Shown one piece after another: positions 31,338 through 39,423 of a stretch of 40,884 nucleotides of DNA. Source of the DNA: UMGS755 sp045602005 (GTDB lineage Bacteria > Bacillota > Clostridia > UBA1381 > UBA9506). Position 1 is the first letter of the stretch; every line of letters starts with the position of its first letter. The stretch is from NCBI GenBank assembly GCA_045602005.1, contig JAZSAS010000031.1, positions 1 to 40,884 of the forward strand. Direction: 5' to 3'. Position numbers and translations under genes: made by a program. The notes beneath the pieces were generated by a model. The model was not told the DNA's origin and did not search any database. It worked only from the letters and a program-made list of their open reading frames with translations.

Positions 31338-32453
31338 TTACGGGGTTTCCTCCTGCTTCATTTCATCTAAAACATGGGTGAGTGCTGAAATGAAACCTTC
31401 GCACTCTGCTTGTGTTCCCACTGTTACACGAAGATGCCGGGGCATGCCCAACACATGGCCGCCTTTTACAATATAGCCAAGAGTCAGAAGCCGCTCATAA
31501 ACTGTTTTTGCGTCATAGCCCACATTCACGGCGATAAAGTTAGTAAAACTGGGGACATAAGAAAGTCCCATGGAGCGAAAAGCATTTTCCAAATAGGTCA
31601 TATTCTTTTTGTTCTCCAAAAGAGAGCGCTCCACAAACATTCGGTCAGAAAGGGCAGCTTCCGCCGCCAGTTGTGCCGGTGCACAAACGTTAAAGGGCGG
31701 GCGGGTTTTTTCAAGCTCCGAGATGATAGCGGGATCAGCCATGCCGTATCCCACACGGAGCCCGGCAAGACCATAAATTTTTGAGAAGGTTCTGAGAATT
31801 AAAACATTTTTCTTTGTTTCTAAAAGCCGGAGGCTTTTAGGAAAGTCAGCGGCATGGCAGGCATATTCAAAATAGGCCTCGTCAATCACCACCAACACAT
31901 TTTTCGGCACTAAAGCTAAGAATTCTGCCTGTTCTGCCTCGGTGTATATGCCGCCGGTCGGGTTGTTAGGATTGCAGAGCCAGATAACCCGGGTGCGGTC
32001 TGTGATGTAAGGCAGCATAGAAAGCGGGGAGTATTGCCAGCCTTCATTCAATGGCACTTCAACTGGTGTGGCACCGGCAGAGCGAACATTTAGGGCATAT
32101 AAGGAAAAAGAGGGGGCGGGCATAATGCTTTCGTCCCCTTCTCCTAAAAAGGTTTTACAAACCAATTCAATCAAACCGTCACTGCCCGTGCCAAATATAA
32201 ACTGTGAAGGCAAAAGGTTGTGATGTGCCGCCAAAGCCTGACGCAGATTAAAAGAATCAGGGTCAGGGTAGAGAAACACATTTTCCGCTGAGCGGCGCAC
32301 TGCCTCTTGCGCTTTGGGGCTCGCACCCAGAGGATTTTCGTTGGAAGCGAGCTTTACCACATGAGACAGATCGTATTTGCGCTTGATTTCGCTAATGGGT
32401 CGTCCGGGGGCATAGGGTGCCACGCCGGCGAGAGATTTTTTTGCTTGAATCAT
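31338..32453 (-). CDS. hisC: Histidinol-phosphate aminotransferase
   Basis: A 371-residue class I/II aminotransferase of the HisC group, which converts imidazole-acetol phosphate to histidinol phosphate with pyridoxal phosphate. Seen are LASNENPLGASPKAQEAV and FLYPDPD at the N-terminus, WLCNPNNPTGGIY (159-170), DEAYFEY, the lysine motif RTFSKIYGLAGLRVGYG (Lys225) and RHLRVTVGTQAECEGF near the end. The rest of the his pathway is not here; in Clostridia such isolated hisC-like genes sometimes serve other amino acids or precursors (tyrosine, phenylalanine, cobalamin), so substrate is less sure than family. It follows purC by five bases and precedes miaB by three. Confidence 0.85.
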   Translation of the reverse strand: MIQAKKSLAGVAPYAPGRPISEIKRKYDLSHVVKLASNENPLGASPKAQEAVRRSAENVFLYPDPDSFNLRQALAAHHNLLPSQFIFGTGSDGLIELVCKTFLGEGDESIMPAPSFSLYALNVRSAGATPVEVPLNEGWQYSPLSMLPYITDRTRVIWLCNPNNPTGGIYTEAEQAEFLALVPKNVLVVIDEAYFEYACHAADFPKSLRLLETKKNVLILRTFSKIYGLAGLRVGYGMADPAIISELEKTRPPFNVCAPAQLAAEAALSDRMFVERSLLENKKNMTYLENAFRSMGLSYVPSFTNFIAVNVGYDAKTVYERLLTLGYIVKGGHVLGMPRHLRVTVGTQAECEGFISALTHVLDEMKQEETP

Positions 32454-32458
32454 AATGC

Positions 32459-33163
32459 TTATCCCAGTAAACGTTTTAAAACTTCCTGATAGGCATCTTC
32501 AACGCCACCCATATCTCTGCGGAACCGGTCTTTATCCAGCTTTTCGCCGGTGCGGGTATCCCAGAAACGGCAGGTGTCGGGGCTGATTTCATCAGCTAAG
32601 ATGATTTCACCGTGGAAACGACCAAACTCCAGCTTAAAGTCAATCAGTTCAATATTAGACTCTTTTAAGTATTCACCCAGAATTTCATTCACGGCAAAGG
32701 ACATGTCGGCAATTTTCTTTAATTCCTCAGCAGTGGCAAGATTCATGGCTAAAGCATGATAATCGTTAATCATGGGGTCGCCCAGGTCATCGTTTTTATA
32801 ACAAAATTCCAGAACGGTTTTAGAGAGCTTTGTGCCTTCGGGCAGTCCCAAACGCTTTGAAAGACTACCGGCAGCAATGTTGCGGACAATGACTTCAATG
32901 GGAACGATTTCTACTTTTTTAACAATCGTTTCACGGTCACTGATTTCTTCCACTAAATGTGTGGTAACGCCCTTGGATTCCAACAGTTTGAACAAATGAT
33001 TGGAAACACGGTTGTTTACAATACCTTTTTCCATAATGGTGCCCTTTTTCTCGCCGTTAAAGGCTGTGGCATCATCTTTATAGTCCACAATCAGGCAATC
33101 GGGGTCATCGGTTGTATAAACCTTTTTCGCCTTGCCCTCATACAATAAATCTAATTTTTTCAT
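32459..33163 (-). CDS. purC: Phosphoribosylaminoimidazole-succinocarboxamide synthase
   Basis: A 234-residue SAICAR synthase, which joins CAIR and aspartate in purine synthesis. It has KLDLLYEGKAKKVYTTDDPDCLIVDYKDDATAFNG, KGIVNNRVSNHLFKLLE, VPIEVIVRNIAAGSLSKRLG and LIDFKLEFGRFHGEIILADEISPDTCRFWD, all diagnostic. I take the ATG at 33163, with GGGAG upstream, over an in-frame start at 33193. It follows purE by 30 bases; PurE makes its substrate, so the pair forms a small purine module. Other pur genes are not in the window. Confidence 0.97.
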   Translation of the reverse strand: MKKLDLLYEGKAKKVYTTDDPDCLIVDYKDDATAFNGEKKGTIMEKGIVNNRVSNHLFKLLESKGVTTHLVEEISDRETIVKKVEIVPIEVIVRNIAAGSLSKRLGLPEGTKLSKTVLEFCYKNDDLGDPMINDYHALAMNLATAEELKKIADMSFAVNEILGEYLKESNIELIDFKLEFGRFHGEIILADEISPDTCRFWDTRTGEKLDKDRFRRDMGGVEDAYQEVLKRLLG

Positions 33164-33193
33164 GATATATCTCCCTTTCTTATGTAAATTCAC

Positions 33194-33700
33194 TTAAATT
33201 TCTGCGGCTTCAGCCTGAATGGTCTTGTTTTTTTGTTCTACTTCAGAAGCCATATCCCGTTTGAATTGTGCCAGAAGCGGTGCAATTTCAGGATATTTCA
33301 GAGCCAGAATCTGGGCAGCTAAAATACCGGCATTGTCAGCACCATCCACCGCCACGCAAGCCACGGGAATGCCCTTGGGCATTTGCACCATGGAGAGAAG
33401 GGAATCTAAACCATCCAGCGTTGAGGATTTCATGGGAATGCCAATGACGGGCAGCGTGGTGAAGGCAGCAAGAACACCGGCCAAGTGTGCGGCTTTGCCG
33501 GCAGCGGCAATAATCAAGTCAACACCGTTTGCTTCAGCATTTTTTGCATATTCTGCTGCGGCATCGGGGGTTCGGTGTGCCGAAATCACATTCACGTCTG
33601 CTGTGATGCCAAACTTTTTCAGCATAACAATACATTTTTTAACAACAGGAAAATCAGAATCGCTGCCCATAATCACGGCAGCTTTTGGGTTTTTGCTCAT
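33194..33700 (-). CDS. purE: 5-(carboxyamino)imidazole ribonucleotide mutase
   Basis: A 168-residue PurE that moves the carboxyl group of N5-CAIR to C4, or acts in the related class II step. Seen are AAVIMGSDSDFPVVKKC, DVNVISAHRTPDAAAEYAK and IIAAAGKAAHLAGVLAAFTTLPVIGIPMKSSTLDGLDSLLSMVQMPKGIPVACVAVDGADNAGILAAQIL, typical of the class. I take the ATG at 33700, nine bases after GGAGG, over the ATG at 33709 that would directly abut it. No purK is seen in the window. It follows the AEC transporter gene by 16 bases. Confidence 0.96.
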   Translation of the reverse strand: MSKNPKAAVIMGSDSDFPVVKKCIVMLKKFGITADVNVISAHRTPDAAAEYAKNAEANGVDLIIAAAGKAAHLAGVLAAFTTLPVIGIPMKSSTLDGLDSLLSMVQMPKGIPVACVAVDGADNAGILAAQILALKYPEIAPLLAQFKRDMASEVEQKNKTIQAEAAEI

Positions 33701-33716
33701 GTATAACATCCTCCAA

Positions 33717-34652
33717 TCAGAATATTTGCAGTAGAAACCAGTAAATTGCCGGCAATGAAAGCAGACTGAGGACAGTCATGATAAACACGCATTCGGTAGC
33801 ATATTGATAATCACCACCATATTCATTGGCAACAATGGTTAAAACTGTTTGCGCCGGCATGGCCGCCTGCATAATCAAAACACCCAGCAGGGCTTTATCC
33901 AGAGACAGGCGACAAAGCAACAATGCTAGCATCGCCGGAACAAACAGCATTTTAAACAACACAATCAAATATATGCTGACACGTTTATAAATGCCTTTTA
34001 AATTAATGGTTGCCAGCGTCATGCCGATGAACAGCATAGCAAGTGGCGTGGTCATTGAGCCCACAGTAGACAAAGATTCGTGGAGCAAACTTGGCAAACG
34101 AAGGCCAAAAGCAAGCATGAGGAGAGCAATGACAAAGGCAATGGTATTAGGATTAATTAGATTTTTCACGGCATTGTGGGAATTGCCCTTGCCGGATTTT
34201 GCAATCAGGTAAACACCTAACGTCCATACCACACCGTCATTCACCAGAGCATAAACAATGGCATAAAACAGACCTTCCTGACCGTATAGTGCGGTAATCA
34301 GCGGATATCCCAGAAAAATGACGTTGCCGAAAACACTCATACAGGTGTGCATGGTGCGGGTTGGTGAAGGCAAACGAAATAACTTGGCGCTTAAAAGTCC
34401 AAACCCTAACAGAACACCGAAGGTCAGTAATTCAATTACAATCATAAGGCCTGCATTTTTCAGCAATTCCGGACTCAAGGTTTGACCGGAAATGGCAGTC
34501 AGGTTAAGTAGCGGCAGAGTAAATCGCAGCACTACTTTAGAGATTCCGTTTTTGAGTTCTGCATTTACGTATTTCGTTTTCACGGCCACAAAGCCAAGCA
34601 ATATCATCACGGCCAGAATGCTAATTTGACGCACAACTACTTGAAAACCCAT
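33717..34652 (-). CDS. AEC-family membrane transporter
   Basis: A 311-residue integral membrane protein with about ten hydrophobic segments, of the auxin efflux carrier (AEC) family. The N-terminal half has GFVAVKTKYVNAELKNGISKVVLRFTLPLLNLTAI, a region well conserved in bacterial members, and the C-terminal half contains MQAAMPAQTVLTIVANEYGGDYQYATECVFIMTVLSLLSLPAIYWFL, the usual AEC ending. Bacterial relatives move organic anions such as malate or export other small molecules; the substrate is unknown. It is the first gene of the minus-strand run, with AGAAGGAAG before the ATG. The gap to the next gene on the plus strand (34653-34943) is AT-rich and carries the promoter below. Confidence 0.88.
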   Translation of the reverse strand: MGFQVVVRQISILAVMILLGFVAVKTKYVNAELKNGISKVVLRFTLPLLNLTAISGQTLSPELLKNAGLMIVIELLTFGVLLGFGLLSAKLFRLPSPTRTMHTCMSVFGNVIFLGYPLITALYGQEGLFYAIVYALVNDGVVWTLGVYLIAKSGKGNSHNAVKNLINPNTIAFVIALLMLAFGLRLPSLLHESLSTVGSMTTPLAMLFIGMTLATINLKGIYKRVSIYLIVLFKMLFVPAMLALLLCRLSLDKALLGVLIMQAAMPAQTVLTIVANEYGGDYQYATECVFIMTVLSLLSLPAIYWFLLQIF

Positions 34653-34835
34653 ACTTAACTTCCTTCTTCGTTTTCTAACCTAATTATTTTATCACAGTTT
34701 AAAAAAAAAAACAATGTTTTTTTTACATTATTAAAGGCAAAATGAAAGAACACATGGAAAAGAGCTGCAAAGCTTATCAAATGTTAACAAAATTTTAAAA
34801 TTACAGTCGTTTTTTCACAGGAGGGGAAATAAGAA

Positions 34836-34864
34836 TTGACAAATATATAAGAAAATGATAAAAT
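34836..34864 (+). promoter_or_regulatory. Promoter of the LCP gene
   Basis: TTGACA (34836-34841), 17 bases, TAAAAT (34859-34864). An unused AGGAGGGG lies at 34819-34827, upstream of it. Confidence 0.75.
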
Positions 34865-34943
34865 AAACCTTGTTTTTGGTATATTTCAGGACTGTTTACA
34901 TGATACTGATTGTTAGATATAAATGGGAAAGGAACATATAAAA

Positions 34944-35897
34944 ATGAACATAAAAAAGTTTTTTCTCTCTATGCTGATTACGATTTTAGTTGTGGCTGTC
35001 GTTGCAGGTGGTTTGCAAGCTGCCCGCTTTATGTTTGATACGAATCTTTCTGCTGAAATTGCAAGACTTTTAGACCGTACTTCAGGTGACAAGGTGAATG
35101 TTCTTTTGATGGGTCTTGATAAGGATAAAACCCGTGCAGACGTCATCATGGTTGTGTCTGTGGACCCGGAATGTAACGAAGTGAATGTACTCTCCATTCC
35201 AAGAGACACCCGTGCCCAATACTCTGAGACGAGATATGATAAAATTAACCATGCGATGGGGTATAAAAATCCTGAGGAAACCATTATTCGTCTGGTGAAA
35301 AACATCACGGGTATGCCCATTCACTACTATTGCGAAATAGATTTCATGGGTTTTCGTGAAGTGATTGATATTTTAGGCGGCGTGGAATTTGATGTGCCGG
35401 TTAATATGCATTATGATGACCCGGTTCAGGATTTACATATCCATGTGGATAAGGGCTTGCAGGTGTTAGACGGAGAAGATTCAGAGGGTGTTGTGCGTTT
35501 CCGGAACACCTATGTGAACGGAGACTATGACAGAATTCAGGTGCAGCAGGATTTTCTTCATGCTTTGTTTGAACAAAAGCTGCAGCCTCAGTATATCACC
35601 AAAGCACCGGCGATTATTAAGGAAATTTACGAGCATGTCAGAACCAATTTCTCTGTGGCAGATGCAACAGGTTATTTGAAAATGTTGAAAAAGATGGATA
35701 CAGAATCACTTTCCACTCACACTCTTCCCGGTGAAAGCCGATACATGAGCGGTGTTTCCTATTTTGTGTATGATTCTGAAAAAACACGGCAGTTAATTTT
35801 GGAAGAGTTTGGTTACCCTGAAGAGGAGGCAAAGGCATGGCGGGAGCAGCAGAAAACGCTGGCGACCTCTAAAGCCGCAGTATCTACAAATGAGTAA
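34944..35897 (+). CDS. LytR-CpsA-Psr (LCP) family protein
   Basis: A 317-residue membrane-anchored protein of the LCP family, which transfers teichoic acids or other polymers from lipid carriers to peptidoglycan outside the cell. A short cytosolic start (MNIKKFF) is followed by one membrane helix (LSMLITILVVAVVAGGLQA) and the LCP domain: VNVLLMGLDKDKTRADVIMVVSVDPECNEVNVLSIPRDTRA, with the catalytic-site arginine and aspartates, IDFMGFREVIDILGGVEFDVPVN and VRFRNTYVNGDYDRIQVQQDFLHALF. I take the ATG at 34944, with AAAGGAA upstream, rather than the earlier in-frame ATG. The stop overlaps rsmA by eight bases. Confidence 0.93.
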   Translation: MNIKKFFLSMLITILVVAVVAGGLQAARFMFDTNLSAEIARLLDRTSGDKVNVLLMGLDKDKTRADVIMVVSVDPECNEVNVLSIPRDTRAQYSETRYDKINHAMGYKNPEETIIRLVKNITGMPIHYYCEIDFMGFREVIDILGGVEFDVPVNMHYDDPVQDLHIHVDKGLQVLDGEDSEGVVRFRNTYVNGDYDRIQVQQDFLHALFEQKLQPQYITKAPAIIKEIYEHVRTNFSVADATGYLKMLKKMDTESLSTHTLPGESRYMSGVSYFVYDSEKTRQLILEEFGYPEEEAKAWREQQKTLATSKAAVSTNE

Positions 35898-36753
35898 AAT
35901 GGATTTTTCGTCAAAAAAGGCGGTTAGACAGCAGCTTTCCGGCGAGGGACTCCGTCCTAAAAAGGGATTGGGACAAAATTTTTTAACAGATGAATCAGTG
36001 CTTTTAGATATTGTAGCGGCAGCGGAACCGGATTCTGACACCTGCGTGCTGGAAATTGGACCCGGCATGGGCGTTTTGACCCGTGAACTGGCAAAAACAG
36101 CAGGAAAGGTAGTGGCTGTGGAGGTTGACACAACCATTTTGCCTATACTCAAAAAGAATTTATCTGAATTTCAAAATGTCACTGTGGTGAACGAAGATAT
36201 TTTGAAAGTGGATTTAGATGCTTTGTTCGATGAACATTTTGGCAACAGGAATGTTAAGGTGGTTGCCAATCTGCCTTATTATATCACAACACCAATCATC
36301 ATGAAGCTTTTAGAAAATCGCCGTATTTCATCCGTTGTGGTGATGATTCAGCGTGAAGTGGCTCAGCGACTTGCCGCACAGGCAGGCACAAAAGACTATG
36401 GTGCCATTACACTGGCTGTGCAGTACCGCAGCAGGGTAGAGCTGGTGCGGGACGTGCCCCCCGAGGCTTTTTTGCCGGCTCCAAAGGTTTGGTCTTCTGT
36501 GGTTCGGCTGAAGCTTTTAGACGAGCCGCCTGTTTCGGTGAAAAATGAGGCACATTTTTTTCAGTTGATTAAAGGAGCTTTTTCCCAACGGAGGAAAACC
36601 TTTGTGAATAGTGTGGGGAATTATCCGCCATTGCAAACTTCCAAAGAGGCTGTTAAAGAGGTTTTACAGCAGTTGGGCATTCCGGAGGACATCCGGGGCG
36701 AGGCACTGGATCTTTCCGCCTATGCACAAATTTCAGATGCATTGCTTACATAG
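35890..36753 (+). CDS. rsmA: 16S rRNA dimethyladenosine transferase RsmA (KsgA)
   Basis: A 287-residue enzyme that dimethylates A1518 and A1519 in helix 45 of 16S rRNA, a late quality check of the small subunit. The SAM motif is VLEIGPGMGVLTRELA, NLPYYITTPIIMKLLENR is the catalytic motif IV, and the N-terminal KKGLGQNFLTDESVLLDIV is the family signature. I take the ATG at 35890, which overlaps the LCP stop by eight bases; a second in-frame ATG at 35899 is also possible. The stop codon is part of the following terminator stem. Confidence 0.95.
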   Translation: MSKMDFSSKKAVRQQLSGEGLRPKKGLGQNFLTDESVLLDIVAAAEPDSDTCVLEIGPGMGVLTRELAKTAGKVVAVEVDTTILPILKKNLSEFQNVTVVNEDILKVDLDALFDEHFGNRNVKVVANLPYYITTPIIMKLLENRRISSVVVMIQREVAQRLAAQAGTKDYGAITLAVQYRSRVELVRDVPPEAFLPAPKVWSSVVRLKLLDEPPVSVKNEAHFFQLIKGAFSQRRKTFVNSVGNYPPLQTSKEAVKEVLQQLGIPEDIRGEALDLSAYAQISDALLT

Positions 36754-36787
36754 CAGAGAAGTGTTAAACTGCTCTGCTATTTTTTTG
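36751..36787 (+). terminator. Terminator at the end of rsmA
   Basis: TAGCAGAG (36751-36758, starting with the stop codon), loop, CTCTGCTA (36772-36779), T-run to 36787. Confidence 0.9.
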
Positions 36788-36930
36788 TCCTTTTTTAAAA
36801 GGATGTTGAAAAAGTGATAATTTCTGCTTAAATTTCATATACTACCATTGATTACAGAATTTCTGTTAAATGGATGCTGTGCATCTGTTATATCATTTGG
36901 TTTATTATTTTTATGAGGAGGACATTTAGA

Positions 36931-37206
36931 ATGAAAAGCAAGCTTTTGTTGGGTGCACTGTCACTGATGGTTGCAGCCGGCGGTCTGGTTGGTTGCGGTG
37001 CTATGAATGAAGTCAAGGAGGAAGCCAAAGACATGATTTCTCCCAGCGCTTCTGCATCAGCTGCGGCTGATGCTTCTGTAGCGCCCGGCAACACAGCGGG
37101 CGGCGGCATGGATATCGGGGCGGCTGAGTCAGCTCCTGCTTCTGCAATGCCCAGTGCTCCTGCTTCTGCAATGCCCAGTGCTTCTGCAGCAGCTGGTGCT
37201 CAATAA
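36931..37206 (+). CDS. Small Ala/Ser/Pro-rich lipoprotein
   Basis: A 91-residue probable lipoprotein. The signal peptide MKSKLLLGALSLMVAAGGLVGC ends in the lipobox LVGC, so the Cys at residue 22 would be lipidated and anchored to the outer face of the membrane. The mature part has a short acidic stretch (NEVKEEAKD) and then a low-complexity Ser/Ala/Pro region with the repeat SAPASAMP twice. The DNA is a perfect 24-base tandem repeat (37132-37155, 37156-37179). GAGGAGG lies before the ATG. No homologue function is evident; the tail may be a spacer through the cell wall. Confidence 0.8.
   Translation: MKSKLLLGALSLMVAAGGLVGCGAMNEVKEEAKDMISPSASASAAADASVAPGNTAGGGMDIGAAESAPASAMPSAPASAMPSASAAAGAQ
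37132..37187 (+). repeat. 24-base tandem repeat inside the lipoprotein gene
   Basis: Two exact copies (37132-37155 and 37156-37179) and the first eight bases of a third-like unit with one change. It codes APASAMPS twice, so a slip of one unit would keep the frame. Confidence 0.85.
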
Positions 37207-37222
37207 AAAAGGGTTTTTTCCT

Positions 37223-37259
37223 AAAAAGCGAGGTAACAGTGTGTTACTTCGCTTTTTTT
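37223..37259 (+). terminator. Terminator after the lipoprotein gene
   Basis: A 16-pair stem AAAAAGCGAGGTAACA/TGTTACTTCGCTTTTT (37223-37238, 37242-37257) with one G-T pair and a T-run. Confidence 0.9.
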
Positions 37260-37280
37260 GTGTAAAACAATTCAAAATGA

Positions 37281-37309
37281 TTGACAAATTATAGGGGTTT
37301 TAGTATAGA
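37281..37309 (+). promoter_or_regulatory. Promoter of the uxuA operon
   Basis: TTGACA (37281-37286), 17 bases, TATAGA (37304-37309). GTTTTAG stands directly before the -10, exactly as in the promoter at 39340, where it is half of a palindrome. Confidence 0.75.
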
Positions 37310-37349
37310 TTGAGCTGTTGTTGAGATATTAAAGATAGGAGGTGGTATA

Positions 37350-38396
37350 ATGAAGATGACTTTTCGCTGGTATGGCGAGAATGATTCAATTACATTGGAT
37401 AAAATTCGTCAGATTCCCTGCATGACAGGCGTTGTAACTGCCATATATTCTGTGCCTGTGGGTGAAGTCTGGCCACGGGATGAGATTGACAGACTCAAAG
37501 CAGAGGTTCATGCCAAAGGTCTTGAGATGGAAGTAATTGAAAGCGTTCCTGTTCATGAAGATATTAAACTTCGTCGCGGCAATTACAGACTATATATTGA
37601 GAATTATAAAGAAAATATCCGTCGGTTAGCAGAGGCGGGCGTGAAATGTATTTGCTATAATTTCATGCCCGTGTTTGATTGGACCCGTTCCCGTCTTGAA
37701 CAACCGCTGGATGATGGGTCTAACGCTCTTGTGTATTATAAAGAGGATGTAGAAAAAATGGACCCCACAAAAATGACGCTGCCCGGCTGGGATGCATCTT
37801 ATTCGCCGGATGAAATCAGCGGCTTAGTGGAGGCTTATAAGGCATTGGGAGAGGAGGGCCTGTGGGAAAATCTTGGATATTTCATTCAGGAGATTATGCC
37901 TGTGGCGGTGGAATGCGATGTGAACATGGCCATTCATCCTGATGATCCGCCCTGGTCTGTTTTCGGCATTCCCAGAATTATTACAAATGAAGAAAATCTT
38001 GACCGGTTCTTAAAACTTTATGATGATGTGCATCACGGGCTGACATTGTGCAGCGGCAGTCTGGGTTGTGCAAAGTTTAATCATTATGCTGCTATGGTAC
38101 GGAAGTATGGTGCTATGGGACGTATCCATTTTGCTCATGTGAGAAACATTAAAATTTTAGATGACGGCTCTTTTGAAGAATGCTGTCATTTGTCGGCGTG
38201 TGGTTCTTTAGATGTGGTGGAAATTTTAAAAGCCTATCATGATGTGGGCTTTAAGGGCTATCTGCGCCCCGACCACGGAAGAATGATTTGGGGTGAAACG
38301 GGCAAACCGGGCTATGGTTTGTATGACCGTGCTCTGGGGGCTATGTATATGGCGGGAATCTGGGAAACATTGGATAAGCTGAAAGGGGTTAAATGA
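37350..38396 (+). CDS. uxuA: Mannonate dehydratase
   Basis: A 348-residue UxuA-type TIM-barrel enzyme that dehydrates D-mannonate to 2-keto-3-deoxygluconate in glucuronate breakdown. Typical are MKMTFRWYGENDSITLDKIRQIP at the N-terminus, CYNFMPVFDWTRS, MAIHPDDPPWSVFGIPRI (metal site His and Asp region), IHFAHVRNI and GYLRPDHGRMIWGE. Length is normal. AGGAGGTGG lies before the ATG. The SDR gene that follows overlaps its stop by four bases and is likely the D-mannonate oxidoreductase partner, so the two form an uxuAB-like operon. Confidence 0.94.
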   Translation: MKMTFRWYGENDSITLDKIRQIPCMTGVVTAIYSVPVGEVWPRDEIDRLKAEVHAKGLEMEVIESVPVHEDIKLRRGNYRLYIENYKENIRRLAEAGVKCICYNFMPVFDWTRSRLEQPLDDGSNALVYYKEDVEKMDPTKMTLPGWDASYSPDEISGLVEAYKALGEEGLWENLGYFIQEIMPVAVECDVNMAIHPDDPPWSVFGIPRIITNEENLDRFLKLYDDVHHGLTLCSGSLGCAKFNHYAAMVRKYGAMGRIHFAHVRNIKILDDGSFEECCHLSACGSLDVVEILKAYHDVGFKGYLRPDHGRMIWGETGKPGYGLYDRALGAMYMAGIWETLDKLKGVK

Positions 38397-39244
38397 CAAT
38401 GAAATTACCTTTTGACATTGATTTGAGCGACAAGGTTGTTGTGATAACGGGTGCAGGGGGTGTGCTTTGCTCAATGTTTGCTGCGGCCCTGGCCCAAACA
38501 GGTGCTAAGATTGCCCTTTTAGATTTAAATGAAGAAGCAGCCAGAAGCCATGCCGAAGCCATCGTTAAAGATGGTGGCGTGGCTGAGGGTTATGGTTGTA
38601 ATGTTTTAGATAGAGAAAGTCTAGAGCAGGTACATGGTCAGATTTTAAAAAATCTTGGTTCCTGCGACATTCTGATTAACGGTGCCGGTGGCAACAATCC
38701 AAAAGCCACTACAGATGATGAATATTTTACGCCTGAAAATCTGGGAAAGATTAAAACTTTTTTTGATTTGGAGCAGGAAGGGGTAGAGTTTGTCTTTAAT
38801 CTAAATTTTCTGGGAACATTGCTCCCCACACAGGTTTTTGCCAAAGACATGTTGCAAAAGGAGGATGCCAGCATTCTCAACATATCCAGCATGAATGCCT
38901 ATACACCGCTAACGAAAATTCCGGCTTATAGCGGTGCTAAGGCGGCAATTTCTAATTTCACCCAATGGTTGGCAGTGCATTTTTCCAAGACGAACATTCG
39001 TTGCAATGCCATTGCGCCCGGATTTTTTGTGACCGGGCAGAATGAAAAGCTCTTGTTTCAAAATGATGGAACCCCAACCCCCAGAACCGGAAAAATTCTA
39101 AACAGCACTCCCATGAATCGCTTTGGAAAGGCGGAAGAGCTCATAGGTGCATTACTTTTTTTGGTGTCAAAACCGGCATCATCCTTTGTTAATGGAGTTG
39201 TCATTCCCGTTGACGGCGGTTTTTCCGCCTACAGCGGTGTGTGA
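38393..39244 (+). CDS. SDR-family oxidoreductase, probable D-mannonate oxidoreductase
   Basis: A 283-residue short-chain dehydrogenase/reductase. The nucleotide-binding segment is VVVITGAGGVLCSMFAAALA (the usual third glycine is Cys here), the conserved NAG-type motif reads INGAGGNN, and the catalytic residues are Ser in ISSMNAYTP and Tyr and Lys in YSGAKAA. It probably reduces fructuronate to mannonate, judged by its overlap with uxuA; by sequence alone other sugar-acid substrates are possible, and this group is not the MDR-type UxuB of Escherichia coli. The start is ATG at 38393 or six bases later. A terminator follows. Confidence 0.85.
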   Translation: MTMKLPFDIDLSDKVVVITGAGGVLCSMFAAALAQTGAKIALLDLNEEAARSHAEAIVKDGGVAEGYGCNVLDRESLEQVHGQILKNLGSCDILINGAGGNNPKATTDDEYFTPENLGKIKTFFDLEQEGVEFVFNLNFLGTLLPTQVFAKDMLQKEDASILNISSMNAYTPLTKIPAYSGAKAAISNFTQWLAVHFSKTNIRCNAIAPGFFVTGQNEKLLFQNDGTPTPRTGKILNSTPMNRFGKAEELIGALLFLVSKPASSFVNGVVIPVDGGFSAYSGV

Positions 39245-39253
39245 TTGCCATGA

Positions 39254-39300
39254 GAAAGCCCGATAATACCACCGGTTGGTATTATCGGGCTTTCTGTTTT
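39254..39300 (+). terminator. Terminator after the SDR gene
   Basis: GAAAGCCCGATAATACCA and its exact complement (39254-39271, 39277-39294) with a five-base loop, then TGTTTTT. Confidence 0.9.
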
Positions 39301-39339
39301 TAAAATAAGTAAAAAATTTAAAAAAATTTAAAAAACATA

Positions 39340-39368
39340 TTGACAAAGCTAAAACGTTTTAGTATAAT
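39340..39368 (+). promoter_or_regulatory. Consensus promoter with LacI-type operator, aminotransferase operon
   Basis: TTGACA (39340-39345), 17 bases, TATAAT (39363-39368). The spacer contains the perfect palindrome CTAAAACGTTTTAG (39349-39362) with the central CG typical of LacI/GalR-family or CcpA sites. A repressor there would block polymerase. Confidence 0.8.
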
Positions 39369-39423
39369 AAAATTACATTATAAATGAAATTTAATGTATA
39401 AAACATTTAGGAGGTAATTTATT

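Noticed and set aside
30909..31370. Plus-strand open frame of 153 codons opposite miaB
   Set aside because: It lies opposite the cluster-binding region of MiaB and has no start signal or recognisable domain.
33219..33734. Plus-strand open frame of 171 codons opposite purE
   Set aside because: It is the antisense of the strongly conserved purE gene, and its low-complexity Ser/Ala sequence is what the reverse strand of a GC-rich gene gives.
37132..37187. Short direct repeats as a CRISPR array
   Set aside because: They are directly adjacent 24-base units without spacers, in frame within a lipoprotein gene.
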